NCBI GenBank assembly: GCA_037893225.1
Contig: JAZGUH010000364.1
Span: 620,001 to 684,000, forward strand
DNA from: Hippasteria phrygiana
Taxonomy: Eukaryota; Echinodermata; Asteroidea; Valvatida; Goniasteridae
Length of the DNA: 64,000 nt
Reading direction: 5' to 3'
In this document: piece by piece, positions 45,102-55,736 of the stretch
Layout: every line of letters starts with the position of its first letter
How positions within the stretch are numbered: the stretch's first letter is position 1
Notes under the pieces: generated by a model
Databases searched by the model: none
What the model was told of the DNA's origin: nothing
Seen by the model: the letters and a program-made list of their open reading frames with translations, nothing else
Made by a program: the position numbers and the translations under genes

Positions 45102-45567
45102 TTATGTGATAAAGAGAAACTTGTCCTTCTCGGGGGCATAAGCAGTACATATTGTGGGGCTCATGAGATCGGCAGTCATCACAGTAGTACGTCTCAACGT
45201 TGGATCCAATGTGAACACATGCAAAGTGGTACCACACATGTCACAGTGATCACATTGGATCCAGTCCACTTTCTTTGTCCTTAGCGAGAAGCACTTGACC
45301 GCCGAACAATTCCCATTCTGTTTCATGTTGATTTGCTGCATTATGCTGCTCCTGATGTATCTGATGTACATTGGAGTGTGTTGTTGCCTCATGATAATAG
45401 GTGAAAGTAGTCGGAGGAATGGGAGAAAGTTCCAACCCCTTCAAGAAGGCTATAATCTTTTCTCCCTTTCCTCTTCCTACCGTCAAGCTTGTTGTAGAGG
45501 AATCTGATAAAAAATGCCCTCTACAGAACTCGTCAAACTCGTCAACATCTACTGCCGATTGTGCCAT
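45102..45567 (-). pseudogene. transposon-borne ORF with PHD-like zinc motif
   Basis: A start at 45567, about 180 bases inside the right TIR, opens MAQSAVDVDEFDEFCRGHFL ... KGEKIIAFLKGLELSP. In this frame it runs to a stop at 45250; from 45392 an overlapping second frame reads KCFSLRTKKVDWIQCDHCDM then CGTTLHV, close to the WVQCDxC start of a PHD finger, ending at 45102. A frameshift around 45300-45400 would join them, so the gene looks broken. Probably the transposition-associated gene of the surrounding element. No catalytic core recognised. Confidence 0.45.
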
Positions 45568-45957
45568 GATGGTACGGCCGCCATGCGTCTGACGCCGATG
45601 TAAAATTCATGTCTACCATGTAGTTCGTGCCATCGTGCCTCGGTTGTTGTCCGTAGCGCGCATTTAAAGTTTGCGCGCACAAACTTTAAATGAAAAAATC
45701 CCAGCGCGCGTTTTTTAAAAATTGCGCGCGCAAATTTAAAACACGCGCGCCTTTGAAGATTGCGCTCAACATCGACAATGCATGCATGTGCCATGCACTC
45801 TGTGCACTACGTCCCGTGCGTGTACTGTGCATAAGCGATTGGCTTGCTTGACAACGCAACGCTAGTCAGGCTTCCATTGACTTCATATCGTACCACTTGT
45901 TTGCATTCCTTCAAGTTTTTGCAGGTCTTCACTGATATTTTTCCATCTTTTTGTGCA

Positions 45958-46350
45958 ATGCCACAGTCCTGTGTGGTTGGTGGGTACACCAGGAATTCGA
46001 CGAAAAATTCTGGCGTATGTTTTCTGTCGTTTCCAAAAGCCGAAAACACACGAAAATGTTGGATACAATTTGTGAACGTTACTTGTTCAGACTTTGTCTT
46101 GACCGAGTGGTCCAAAGTGTGCTCTGCACATTTTACCGATGACTGCGTCGATGGGTCCTACAAAATATAAAAAAGTCTGGGCATATCAGCTAATTTCAAA
46201 TTAGTTGAGGGAGCTGTACCCACCGTCATCAAGGCCCCCTCCATCGTCGAAAGCACCATTAGGCCTATTATAGAAGAAAGCGTCAGCAGTGACCAACAGC
46301 TGAAGCAGCGCCGATCGGGCGGAGCATTTGAAAAGAGGGAAAAAGCCAGG
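45958..46350 (+). pseudogene. THAP-domain first coding exon, damaged
   Basis: Reads MPQSCVVGGYTRNS ... CFLSFPKAENTRKCWIQF ... EWSKVCSAHF ... and, beyond a stop, VEGAVPTVIKAP, then a perfect donor GTAAGT at 46351. This is the THAP C2CH zinc DNA-binding domain, including the closing AVPT box. Two lesions: the second zinc Cys is Tyr (TAC for TGC, in GGYTRN) and an in-frame TAA sits at 46168-46170, before the AVPT box. The CxxH pair is intact. Phase at the donor is 0, matching the downstream exons, so this could be exon 1 of the gene ending at 48649. It could be a dying gene, a sequencing error or a transposase (P element/THAP9-like) relic. Confidence 0.7.
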
Positions 46351-46380
46351 GTAAGTTTGGTCTGGTATACAATACCCAAC

Positions 46381-46484
46381 ATAGCTCGAAAATTCCAGCT
46401 CTAGGCTCATGACATGTGAGATTCGCCATTAGCCAATGGCGAATCTCACATGTCATGAGCCCAGAGCTGGAATTTTCGAGCTAT
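46381..46484. mobile_element. 104-bp hairpin MITE in THAP intron
   Basis: Two 50-bp arms (start ATAGCTCGAAAATTCCAGCT), one mismatch, around a 4-base centre AGCC. A 9-bp direct repeat TACCCAACA flanks the hairpin on both sides, so it was inserted as a unit. It lies 30 bases into the intron after the THAP exon. Confidence 0.8.
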
Positions 46485-47309
46485 ACCCAACATGGGTTTT
46501 GTTAAATTTGGGCCGATTATGGGCTTAACATGGATGAATAAATCATAGGAAAGAAAGTTGAATTCAACCCTGATTTTGTTTAATCATCTGTTTGTTTTTT
46601 TTGTGTGAAAAAGTGGGGGGGAAATGACTTTTTAACAAGTCGATAAGTTTTACTAGTAGGGAGGTCAGCGCATTGGGTCGATCGTCATTTATATCTGTTT
46701 GCGTGCAAAAGTGCGTTGCAAACTTGCGCTGTTTTACCTTTTTTTGAAGCTCGAAAAGTTACTCTGATGAGGTGATTTCGGAGAGAAAAGATGGATTTTT
46801 CCAATGATATAATCTTTTTGATGGTCGCCGTATACGAAAAAGTGAAATCTGGTGTTGAAAACGATGTTTATTTCCGGAAAGTTGTGATCGCAGTCGCCCA
46901 GAAAGTGGCCATCTTGTTTTTAGCACGTGACATTCACTAATGTTTTGTGACGAGATTTGCCGAGATTTGGTCGGATACAAATAGAAATGACATTATCGTA
47001 AAGACGAAGAAAATCTCTTTCGACTCATACCACGAACACATACGTTTGTTTGTGTTTTGCTTTCCGATTTTGGAAATCTTTTCAGGCGAAATAAAGGTAC
47101 AAATTTTCATGATTTTGGGGCTGCTAAATCGTTAAAAATCTCACATGAGGAGTTCATGAAAGACTACAAAAGGGGTATTTTCTGAAAGGGTGGAATTTCA
47201 GGAGTTTGTGTACCGTAACTTGTTTGTTTGGTATGTTTCCCGTGACGCTTTTTGACGCCGGGGGGTTTTGTTGTCGGGGTGCCTTTGGCAAGGTGATTAA
47301 AATATGGCG

Positions 47310-47335
47310 GCGGTGTCAAAATGGCTGCATATTCC
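47310..47335 (+). promoter_or_regulatory. YY1-like motifs, possible alternative promoter
   Basis: AAAATATGGCGGCGG and CAAAATGGCTGC resemble the YY1 motif AANATGGCGGC often found near TSSs of broadly expressed genes. They lie about 200 bases before the ATG at 47523, so an alternative transcript skipping the damaged THAP exon is possible. Confidence 0.3.
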
Positions 47336-47513
47336 TTCCCCCCATGCTGTGATTACTGTGGTAACTTTTTGGTGACTGATTGCTTTATTGGGGAAATTTA
47401 CATAATGCAATTCTGCTAAAAAATAATATGGAAATATTTCAATTGTTTGTCAATATTGTGCAAAATTTGCATTATTCTATTTTGCTATTTTGCCCTAGAC
47501 TTCTCTTACTTAG

Positions 47514-48649
47514 TTCCTGAATATGTCCAGTCCAGAGTCTAACCCAGACTGGTCAGAGTATGAAGATTTGATGTGGCTAGCCTACATAGATGAGAATAAA
47601 GGATGGTACAATGTAAGATTAATTATTTCGGGAACAACTTTGTTTATAAACAAAATTAATTTACAAAATATGTATCGGTATTTATGTTGTTGAATGGCTA
47701 TTGATGAAATGTACTTGCAACTGTTTTTTGCAATACTAAGAGTTTACTACAATGTACATCAGGGTTTAATATCATTATATCTCAAACTGGTATTTCATAT
47801 TTCAGCTACCCAGGAGTGATTCTGAAGAAACCATAGTGTATACTCACTCAAGTGACTCTGACGACACTGCCCTGCCAAAACCCCCTGTCCTTCCAGAGGA
47901 GGAACGCATCACCAGTGACTCTTACGAAACTGTCCTGCCCAGATACTCTGATTCTCCTATCCAGTACCCTGATATCACTGAAGAAACCCCCCTAGAGTTG
48001 TCCCGGGCATCAGGTTCACAATATCAGGTATGTAATTTACTCATTACTAACTTTGTCTGTATGCTGATAGTAAGCTGGACAATTTTTGTAAGCATATTGT
48101 GAAATCCTTTTATTACAGCCACCGGTAAAGTTTGTGAAGATCTGTCTGGATACAGGGGATCTGCTGGTAACACGTGTTAAATTAACAGACGTGACACAGG
48201 TAACATTAACTCTGTCCACAGCCGTGTCAAACTATGCTCGTGTTTGTATTCATCTGATTATTTTTAACTTGAATGTTCGATTGTGTATATTTTGCTAATC
48301 TATTTTGTCCAAGGTTTGATTTTAACTTTGCTATACATGTACTTGCAACAATACTTGGTGGCCTACTTGTGTTTGTCAAATATTTGGAATACATGGACAG
48401 TTCATGCAAGAATTGGGCTAAGATGATACAATGTACATGTCTACATGTGTACTGCCCCATGATGAAAATCCCATAATGTTATCCTCTTTTGACAATGTGC
48501 ATATAACATTTTTCTTGCAATACAAGGATAGCCAAAGTTCAGCCAGTGATGACGAAGACCTCACTGTTGAAGAGCTAAAAGCAGAAAACAGAGAACTGAA
48601 AAGAAAAGTCACAGCCTTGCAAGCTGAAATAGATAAATGCAACATGTAA
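47514..48649 (+). CDS. four-exon acidic/coiled-coil protein, THAP gene 3' part
   Basis: Exons 47514-47612 (ATG at 47523), 47806-48027, 48119-48199 and 48527-48649, all phase 0, bounded by GT/AG and good pyrimidine tracts. From the ATG it encodes 171 residues: SSPESNPDWSEYEDLMW, then a Ser/Asp/Pro-rich acidic segment (THSSDSDDTALPKPP), a short segment (FVKICLDTGDLLVTRVKLTD), and a C-terminal coiled coil (DEDLTVEELKAENRELKRKV). THAP proteins often pair an N-terminal THAP domain with a C-terminal coiled coil; the exon at 45958-46350 splices in phase onto 47514. Together they make a THAP-type DNA-binding protein model; alone this part has no DNA-binding domain. The stop at 48647 overlaps a donor-like ATGTAAGA, so a further exon cannot be excluded. 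Confidence 0.6.
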
Positions 48650-48667
48650 GAAACGTAAGGAAGAAAA

Positions 48668-48970
48668 ATGAAAAATAAAGAAGTAATTGACAACCTTAAC
48701 ACCATCGGCGATAGACGGCTTAATGTGTTCCTTATGCATTCCCACCATGTTCCAGTTGAAGAAAAACCATCAAAAACTGCTTACATATACCGATTAAACC
48801 AGATGAGACCAAAGCTACGAGATTTGAGACGTAACATAGCAAAGCCTGGGGGACAGGATGCTATCGATAAGTTTCTGGAGGCAGATTTTGTGTTTCCGGT
48901 AAAAGCACCAGGGCAGTTCCACCACAGCCATCAAGCCTTCATGCAGAGGCACAGACAGATATTTCGATAA
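48668..48970 (+). CDS. 100-residue ORF after the coiled-coil exon
   Basis: Same reading frame as the preceding exon, two stop codons later. Sequence includes LMHSHHVPVEEKPSKTAYIY, RPKLRDLRRNIAKPGGQDAI and FVFPVKAPGQFHHSHQAF. Composition looks protein-like rather than random but I recognise no family. It may be an eroded continuation of the THAP gene's last exon or a separate small gene. The tRNA-like array begins about 45 bases after its stop. Confidence 0.35.
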   Translation: MKNKEVIDNLNTIGDRRLNVFLMHSHHVPVEEKPSKTAYIYRLNQMRPKLRDLRRNIAKPGGQDAIDKFLEADFVFPVKAPGQFHHSHQAFMQRHRQIFR

Positions 48971-49141
48971 CTTCATGGAACCAGCACCTAAAGAACCGCA
49001 ACAGGATTCTTGAACATACAGTGACATTGTGGGGATCACTCAATGAGGATACTTCTTTTTAACTGATAATTCGTCAAACAATCCACAAGGGAAACTGACT
49101 AGGTAAATTTGAATACATTTTCACAGTGAACAAAACAAACT

Positions 49142-49213
49142 GGCAGAATGGGGATTCGAACCTGCGACCTCCGGGTGTCCTTACCGGCGCTCTACCAACT
49201 GAGCTATCTTGCC
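49142..49213 (-). tRNA. tRNA-like unit 1, class A (first in array)
   Basis: 72 nt with A and B boxes intact. The anticodon region differs from other class A units (GGACACCCGG instead of GGTAACCCGG). Followed on the minus strand by TTTGTTTTG, so a T4 Pol III stop is present. Confidence 0.4.
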
Positions 49214-50387
49214 CTATGTTGGCGGTCTCCCAAATTGTCAGTATTTTTGTTCGGGTGGGCGCTAGTCAGAAGTCATCAACCCAGAATGCCGTATAGCCAG
49301 GGATCACACCCAATTTTACGATACAGTGTGGGAAGCGACATTGTGGGGATCACTCAATGAGGCTACTTCTTTTTAACTGGTAATTCGTCAAACAATCCAC
49401 AAGGGAAACTGACTAGGTAAATTTGAATACATTTTCACAGTGAACAAAGAAACTGGCAGAATGGGGATTCGAACCTGCGACCTTCGGGTAACCTAACAGG
49501 CGCTCTACCAACTGAGCTATTTTGCCCTATGTTGGCGGTCTTCCAAATTGTCATTGTCTTTGTTCGGGTGGGCGCAAGTCAGAAGTCATGAACCCAGAAT
49601 GCTGTATAGCCAGGGATCACACCCAATTTTACGATACAACCTGGGAAGCGACATTGTGGGAATCACTCAATGAGGATACGACTTTTTAACTTTATTATTC
49701 GTCAATCCACAAGGAAAGCTGACTAGGTAAATTTGAATACAATTTTCACAGTGAACAAAGAAACTGGCTGGAGCGGGATTCGAACCTGCGACTTCTGCGT
49801 TACCGTACCGGCGCTCTACCAACTCAGCTATCTTGGCCTATGTTGGCGGTCTCCCAAATTGTCTTTGTCTTTGTTCGGGTGGGCGCTAGTCAGAAGTCAT
49901 CAACCCAGAATGCTGTATAGCCAGGGATCACACCCAATTTTACGATACAACCTGGGAAGCGACATTGTGGGAATCACTCAATGAGGATACGACTTTTTAA
50001 CTTATTATTCGTCAATCCACAAGGAAACTGACTAGGTAAATTTGAATACAATTTTCACAGTGAACAAAGAAACTGGCTGGAGCGGGATTTGAACCTGCGA
50101 CTTCCGCGTTACCGTACCGGCGCTCTACCAACTGAGCTATCTTGGCCTATGTTGGCGGTCTCCCAAATTGTCATTGTCTTTGTTCGGGTGGGCGCTAGTC
50201 AGAAGTCATGAACCCAGAATGCTGTATAGCCAGGGATCACACCCAATTTTACGATACAACCTGGGAAGCGACATTGTGGGGATCGCTCAATGAGGATACA
50301 ACTTTTTAACTGATAATTCGTCAAACAATCCACAAGGGAAACTGACTAGGTAAATTTGAATACATTTTCACAGTGAAAAAACAAACT

Positions 50388-50459
50388 GGCAGAATGGGGA
50401 TTCGAACCTGCGACCTTCGGGTAACCTTACCGGCGCTCTACCAACTGAGCTATCTTGCC
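50388..50459 (-). tRNA. tRNA-like unit 5, class A with T6 terminator
   Basis: Typical of the class A units whose spacer reads CAGTGAAAAAACAAACTGGC on the plus strand. Transcription on the minus strand would meet TTTTTT about 8 bases after the tRNA end, a strong Pol III stop. Anticodon arm GGTAAGGTTACCCG can alternatively fold as a GGTAA/TTACC hairpin. Confidence 0.4.
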
Positions 50460-51006
50460 CTATGTTGGCGGTCTTCCAAATTGTCATTGTCTTTGTTCGG
50501 GTGGGCGCTAGTCAGAAGTCATGAATCCAGAATGCTGTATAGCCAGGGATCACACCCAATTTTACGATACAACCTGGGTAGCGACATTGTGGGAATCACT
50601 CAATGAGGATACGACTTTTTAACTTATTATTCGTCAATCCACAAGGAAAGCTGACTAGGTAAATTTGAATACAATTTTCACAGTGAACAAAGAAACTGGC
50701 TGGAGCGGGATTCGAACCTGCGACTTCCGCGTTACCGTACCGGCGCTCTACCAACTGAGCTATCTTGGCCTATGTTGGCGGTCTCCCAAATTGTCTTTGT
50801 CTTTGTTCTGGTGGGCGCTAGTCAGAAGTCATTAACCCAGAATGCTGTATAGCCAGGGATCACACCCAATTTTACGATACAGTGTGGGAAGCGACATTGT
50901 GGGGATCAGTCAATGAGGATACGACTTTTTAACTTATTATTCGTCAATCAACAAGGAAACTGACTAGGTAAATTTGAATACATTTTCACAGTGAACAAAA
51001 GAAACT

Positions 51007-51078
51007 GGCTAGAGCGGGATTTGAACCTGCGACTTCCGCGTTACCGTACCGGCGCTCTACCAACTGAGCTATCTTGCC
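51007..51078 (-). tRNA. tRNA-like unit 7, A/B hybrid with good acceptor
   Basis: GGCAAGA pairs with TCTAGCC at six of seven positions, while the rest is class B; B box is GGTTCAAATCC. Its near-identical counterpart is at 53803-53874. Confidence 0.4.
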
Positions 51079-51316
51079 CTATGTTGGCGGTCTTCCAAAT
51101 TGTCATTGTCTTTGTTTGGGTGGACGCAAGTCAGAAGTCATGAACCCAGAATGCTGTATAGCCAGGGATCACACCAAATTTTACGATACAACATGGGAAG
51201 CGACATTGTGGGAATCACTCAATGACGATACGACTTTTTAACTTAGTATTCGTCAATCCACAAGGAAAGCTGACTAGGTAAATTTGAATTCAATTTTCAC
51301 AGTAAACAAAGAAACT

Positions 51317-51379
51317 GGCAGGAGCGGGATTCAAACCTGCGACGTACCGGCGCTCTGTACCAACTGAGCTATCTTTGCC
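51317..51379 (-). pseudogene. tRNA-like unit 8, anticodon-arm deletion
   Basis: Only 63 nt. The 3' side of the anticodon arm is deleted and the D arm carries an extra TAC. The same lesion recurs at 54113-54175 and 62828-62890, so it spread by copying. A and B boxes persist. Confidence 0.7.
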
Positions 51380-54300
51380 AATGTTGGCGGTCTCCCAAAT
51401 TGTCATTGTCTTTGTTCGGGTGGGCGCTAGTCAGAAGTCATGAAACCCAGAATGTCGTCTAGCCAGGGATCACACCCAATTTTACGATACAGTGTGAGAA
51501 GCGACATTGTGGGGATCACTCAATGAGGATACTTCTTTTTAACTGATAATTCGTCAAACAATCCACAAGGGAAACTGACTAGGTAAATTTGAATACATTT
51601 TCACAGTGAACAAAACAAACTGGCAGAATGGGGATTCGAACCTGCGACCTCCGGGTTACCTTACCGGCGCTCTACCAACTGAGCTATCTTGCCCTATGTT
51701 GGCGGTCTCCCAAATTGTCAGTATTTTTGTTCGGGTGGGCGCTAGTCAGAAGTCATCAACCCAGAATGCCGTATAGCCAGGGATCACACCCAATTTTACG
51801 ATACAGTGTGGGAAGCGACATTGTGGGGATCACTCAATGAGGCTACTTCTTTTTAACTGATAATTCGTCAAACAATCCACAACGGAAACTGACTAGGTAA
51901 ATTTGAATACATTTTCACAGTGAACAAAGAAACTGGCTGGAGCGGGATTCGAACCTGCGACTTCCGCGTTACCGTACCGGCGCTGTACCAACTGAGCTAT
52001 CTTGGCCTATGTTGGCGGTCTCCCAAATTGTCATTGTCTTTGTTCGGGTGGGCGCTAGTCAGAAGTCATGAACCCAGAATGCTGTATAGCCAGGGATCAC
52101 ACCCAATTTTACGATACAACCTGGGAAGCGACATTGTGGGGATCGCTCAATGAGGATACAACTTTTTAACTGATAATTCGTCAAACAATCCACAAGGGAA
52201 ACTGACTAGGTAAATTTGAATACATTTTCACAGTGAAAAAACAAACTGGCAGAATGGGGATTCGAACCTGCGACCTTCAGGTAACCTTACCGGCGCTCTA
52301 CCAACTGAGCTATCTTGCCCTATGTTGGCGGTCTTCCAAATTGTCATTGTCTTTGTTCGGGTGGGCGCTAGTCAGAAGTCATGAACCCAGAATGCTGTAT
52401 AGCCAGGGATCACACCCCATTTTACGATACAACCTGGGAAGCGACATTGTTGGAATCACTTAATGAGGATACGACTTTTTAACTTATTATTCGTCAATCC
52501 ACAAGGAAAGCTGACTAGGTCAATTTGAATACAATTTTCACAGTGAACAAAGAAACTGGCTGGAGCGGGATTCGAACCTGCGATTTCCGCGTTACCGTAC
52601 CGGCGCTCTACCAACTGAGCTATCTTGGCCTATGTTGGCGGTCTCCCAAATTGTCATTGTCTTTGTTCGGGTGGGCGCTAGTCAGAAGTCATGAACCCAG
52701 AATGCTGTATAGCCAGGGATCACACCCAATTTTACGATACAGTGTGGGAAGCGACATTGTGGGGATCACTCAATGAGGCTACTTCTTTTTAACTGATAAT
52801 TCGTCAAACAATCCACAAGGGAAACTGACTAGGTAAATTTGAATACATTTTCACAGTGAACAAAGAAACTGGCTGGAGCGGGATTCGAACCTGCGACTTC
52901 CGCGTTACCGTACCGGCGCTGTACCAACTGAGCTATCTTGGCCTATGTTGGCGGTCTCCCAAATTGTCATTGTCTTTGTTCGGGTGGGCGCTAGTCAGAA
53001 GTCATGAACCCAGAATGCTGTATAGCCAGGGATCACACCCAATTTTACGATACAACCTGGGAAGCGACATTGTGGGGATCGCTCAATGAGGATACAACTT
53101 TTTAACTGATAATTCGTCAAACAATCCACAAGGGAAACTGACTAGGTAAATTTGAATACATTTTCACAGTGAAAAAACAAACTGGCAGAATGGGGATTCG
53201 AACCTGCGACCTTCGGGTAACCTTACCGGCGCTCTACCAACTGAGCTATCTTGCCCTATGTTGGCGGTCTTCCAAATTGTCATTGTCTTTGTTCGGGTGG
53301 GCGCTAGTCAGAAGTCATGAATCCAGAATGCTGTATAGCCAGGGATCACACCCAATTTTACGATACAACCTGGGTAGCGACATTGTGGGAATCACTCAAT
53401 GAGGATACGACTTTTTAACTTATTATTCGTCAATCCACAAGGAAAGCTGACTAGGTAAATTTGAATACAATTTTCACAGTGAACAAAGAAACTGGCTGGA
53501 GCGGGATTCGAACCTGCGACTTCCGCGTTACCGTACCGGCGCTCTACCAACTGAGCTATCTTGGCCTATGTTGGCGGTCTCCCAAATTGTCTTTGTCTTT
53601 GTTCTGGTGGGCGCTAGTCAGAAGTCATTAACCCAGAATGCTGTATAGCCAGGGATCACACCCAATTTTACGATACAGTGTGGGAAGCGACATTGTGGGG
53701 ATCAGTCAATGAGGATACGACTTTTTAACTTATTATTCGTCAATCAACAAGAAAACTGACTAGGTAAATTTGAATACATTTTCACAGTGAACAAAAGAAA
53801 CTGGCTAGAGCGGGATTTGAACCTGCGACTTCCGCGTTACCGTACCGGCGCTCTACCAACTGAGCTATCTTGCCCTATGTTGGCGGTCTTCCAAATTGTC
53901 TTTGTCTTTGTTTGGGTGGACGCAAGTCAGAAGTCATGAACCCAGAATGCTGTATAGCCAGGGATCACACCAAATTTTACGATACAACATGGGAAGCGAC
54001 ATTGTGGGAATCACTCAATGACGATACGACTTTTTAACTTATTATTCGTCAATCCACAAGGAAAGCTGACTAGGTAAATTTGAATTCAATTTTCACAGTA
54101 AACAAAGAAACTGGCAGGAGCGGGATTCAAACCTGCGACGTACCGGCGCTCTGTACCAACTGAGCTATCTTTGCCAATGTTGGCGGTCTCCCAAATTGTC
54201 ATTGTCTTTGTTCGGGTGGGCGCTAGTCAGAAGTCATGAAACCCAGAATGTCGTCTAGCCAGGGATCACACCCAATTTTACGATACAGTGTGAGAAGCGA

Positions 54301-55664
54301 CATTGTGGGGATCACTCAATGAGGATACTTCTTTTTAACTGATAATTCGTCAAACAATCCACAAGGGAAACTGACTAGGTAAATTTGAATACATTTTCAC
54401 AGTGAACAAAACAAACTGGCAGAATGGGGATTCGAACCTGCGACCTCCGGGTTACCTTACCGGCGCTCTACCAACTGAGCTATCTTGCCCTATGTTGGCG
54501 GTCTCCCAAATTGTCAGTATTTTTGTTCGGGTGGGCGCTAGTCAGAAGTCATCAACCCAGAATGCCGTATAGCCAGGGATCACACCCAATTTTACGATAC
54601 AGTGTGGGAAGCGACATTGTGGGGATCACTCAATGAGGCTACTTCTTTTTAACTGATAATTCGTCAAACAATCCACAACGGAAACTGACTAGGTAAATTT
54701 GAATACATTTTCACAGTGAACAAAGAAACTGGCTGGAGCGGGATTCGAACCTGCGACTTCCGCGTTACCGTACCGGCGCTGTACCAACTGAGCTATCTTG
54801 GCCTATGTTGGCGGTCTCCCAAATTGTCATTGTCTTTGTTCGGGTGGGCGCTAGTCAGAAGTCATGAACCCAGAATGCTGTATAGCCAGGGATCACACCC
54901 AATTTTACGATACAACCTGGGAAGCGACATTGTGGGGATCGCTCAATGAGGATACAACTTTTTAACTGATAATTCGTCAAACAATCCACAAGGGAAACTG
55001 ACTAGGTAAATTTGAATACATTTTCACAGTGAAAAAACAAACTGGCAGAATGGGGATTCGAACCTGCGACCTTCAGGTAACCTTACCGGCGCTCTACCAA
55101 CTGAGCTATCTTGCCCTATGTTGGCGGTCTTCCAAATTGTCATTGTCTTTGTTCGGGTGGGCGCTAGTCAGAAGTCATGAACCCAGAATGCTGTATAGCC
55201 AGGGATCACACCCCATTTTACGATACAACCTGGGAAGCGACATTGTTGGAATCACTTAATGAGGATACGACTTTTTAACTTATTATTCGTCAATCCACAA
55301 GGAAAGCTGACTAGGTCAATTTGAATACAATTTTCACAGTGAACAAAGAAACTGGCTGGAGCGGGATTCGAACCTGCGACTTCCGCGTTACCGTACCGGC
55401 GCTCTACCAACTGAGCTATCTTGGCCTATGTTGGCGGTCTCCCAAATTGTCATTGTCTTTGTTCGGGTGGGCGCTAGTCAGAAGTCATGAACCCAGAATG
55501 CTGTATAGCCAGGGATCACACCCAATTTTACGATACAACCTGGGAAGCGACATTGTGGGGATCACTCAATGAGGATACGACTTTTTAACTTATTATTTGT
55601 CAATCCACATGAGAAGCTGACTAGATAAATTTGAGTACATTTTCACAGTGAACCAACAAAAACT

Positions 55665-55736
55665 GGCAGAATGGGGATTCCAACCTGCGACCTCCGGGTT
55701 ACCGTACCGGCGCTCTACCAACTGAGCTATCTTGCC
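55665..55736 (-). tRNA. tRNA-like unit 22, B-box variant
   Basis: B box reads GGTTGGAATCC, losing the invariant C of TTCGA. The same change is in 56909, 58776 and 60020, defining a sub-lineage. Units 58776 and 60020 have a T8 run right after the tRNA end. Confidence 0.35.

Larger units (their letters stand above)
43078..45776. mobile_element. 2.7-kb DNA transposon with 33-bp perfect TIRs
   Basis: The first 33 bp (GTCGATGTTGAGCGCAATCT then CTTCAAAG and GCGCGCG-rich) are perfectly inverted at 45744-45776. Subterminal regions on both sides hold GCGCG/TTTAAA hairpins (43100-43220, 45640-45745). Flanking AAT on both sides (43075-43077, 45777-45779) suggests a 3-bp target duplication. It contains a nested MITE, a 66-bp tandem repeat and minus-strand coding remnants starting just inside the right TIR. 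Superfamily unassigned. Confidence 0.75.
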
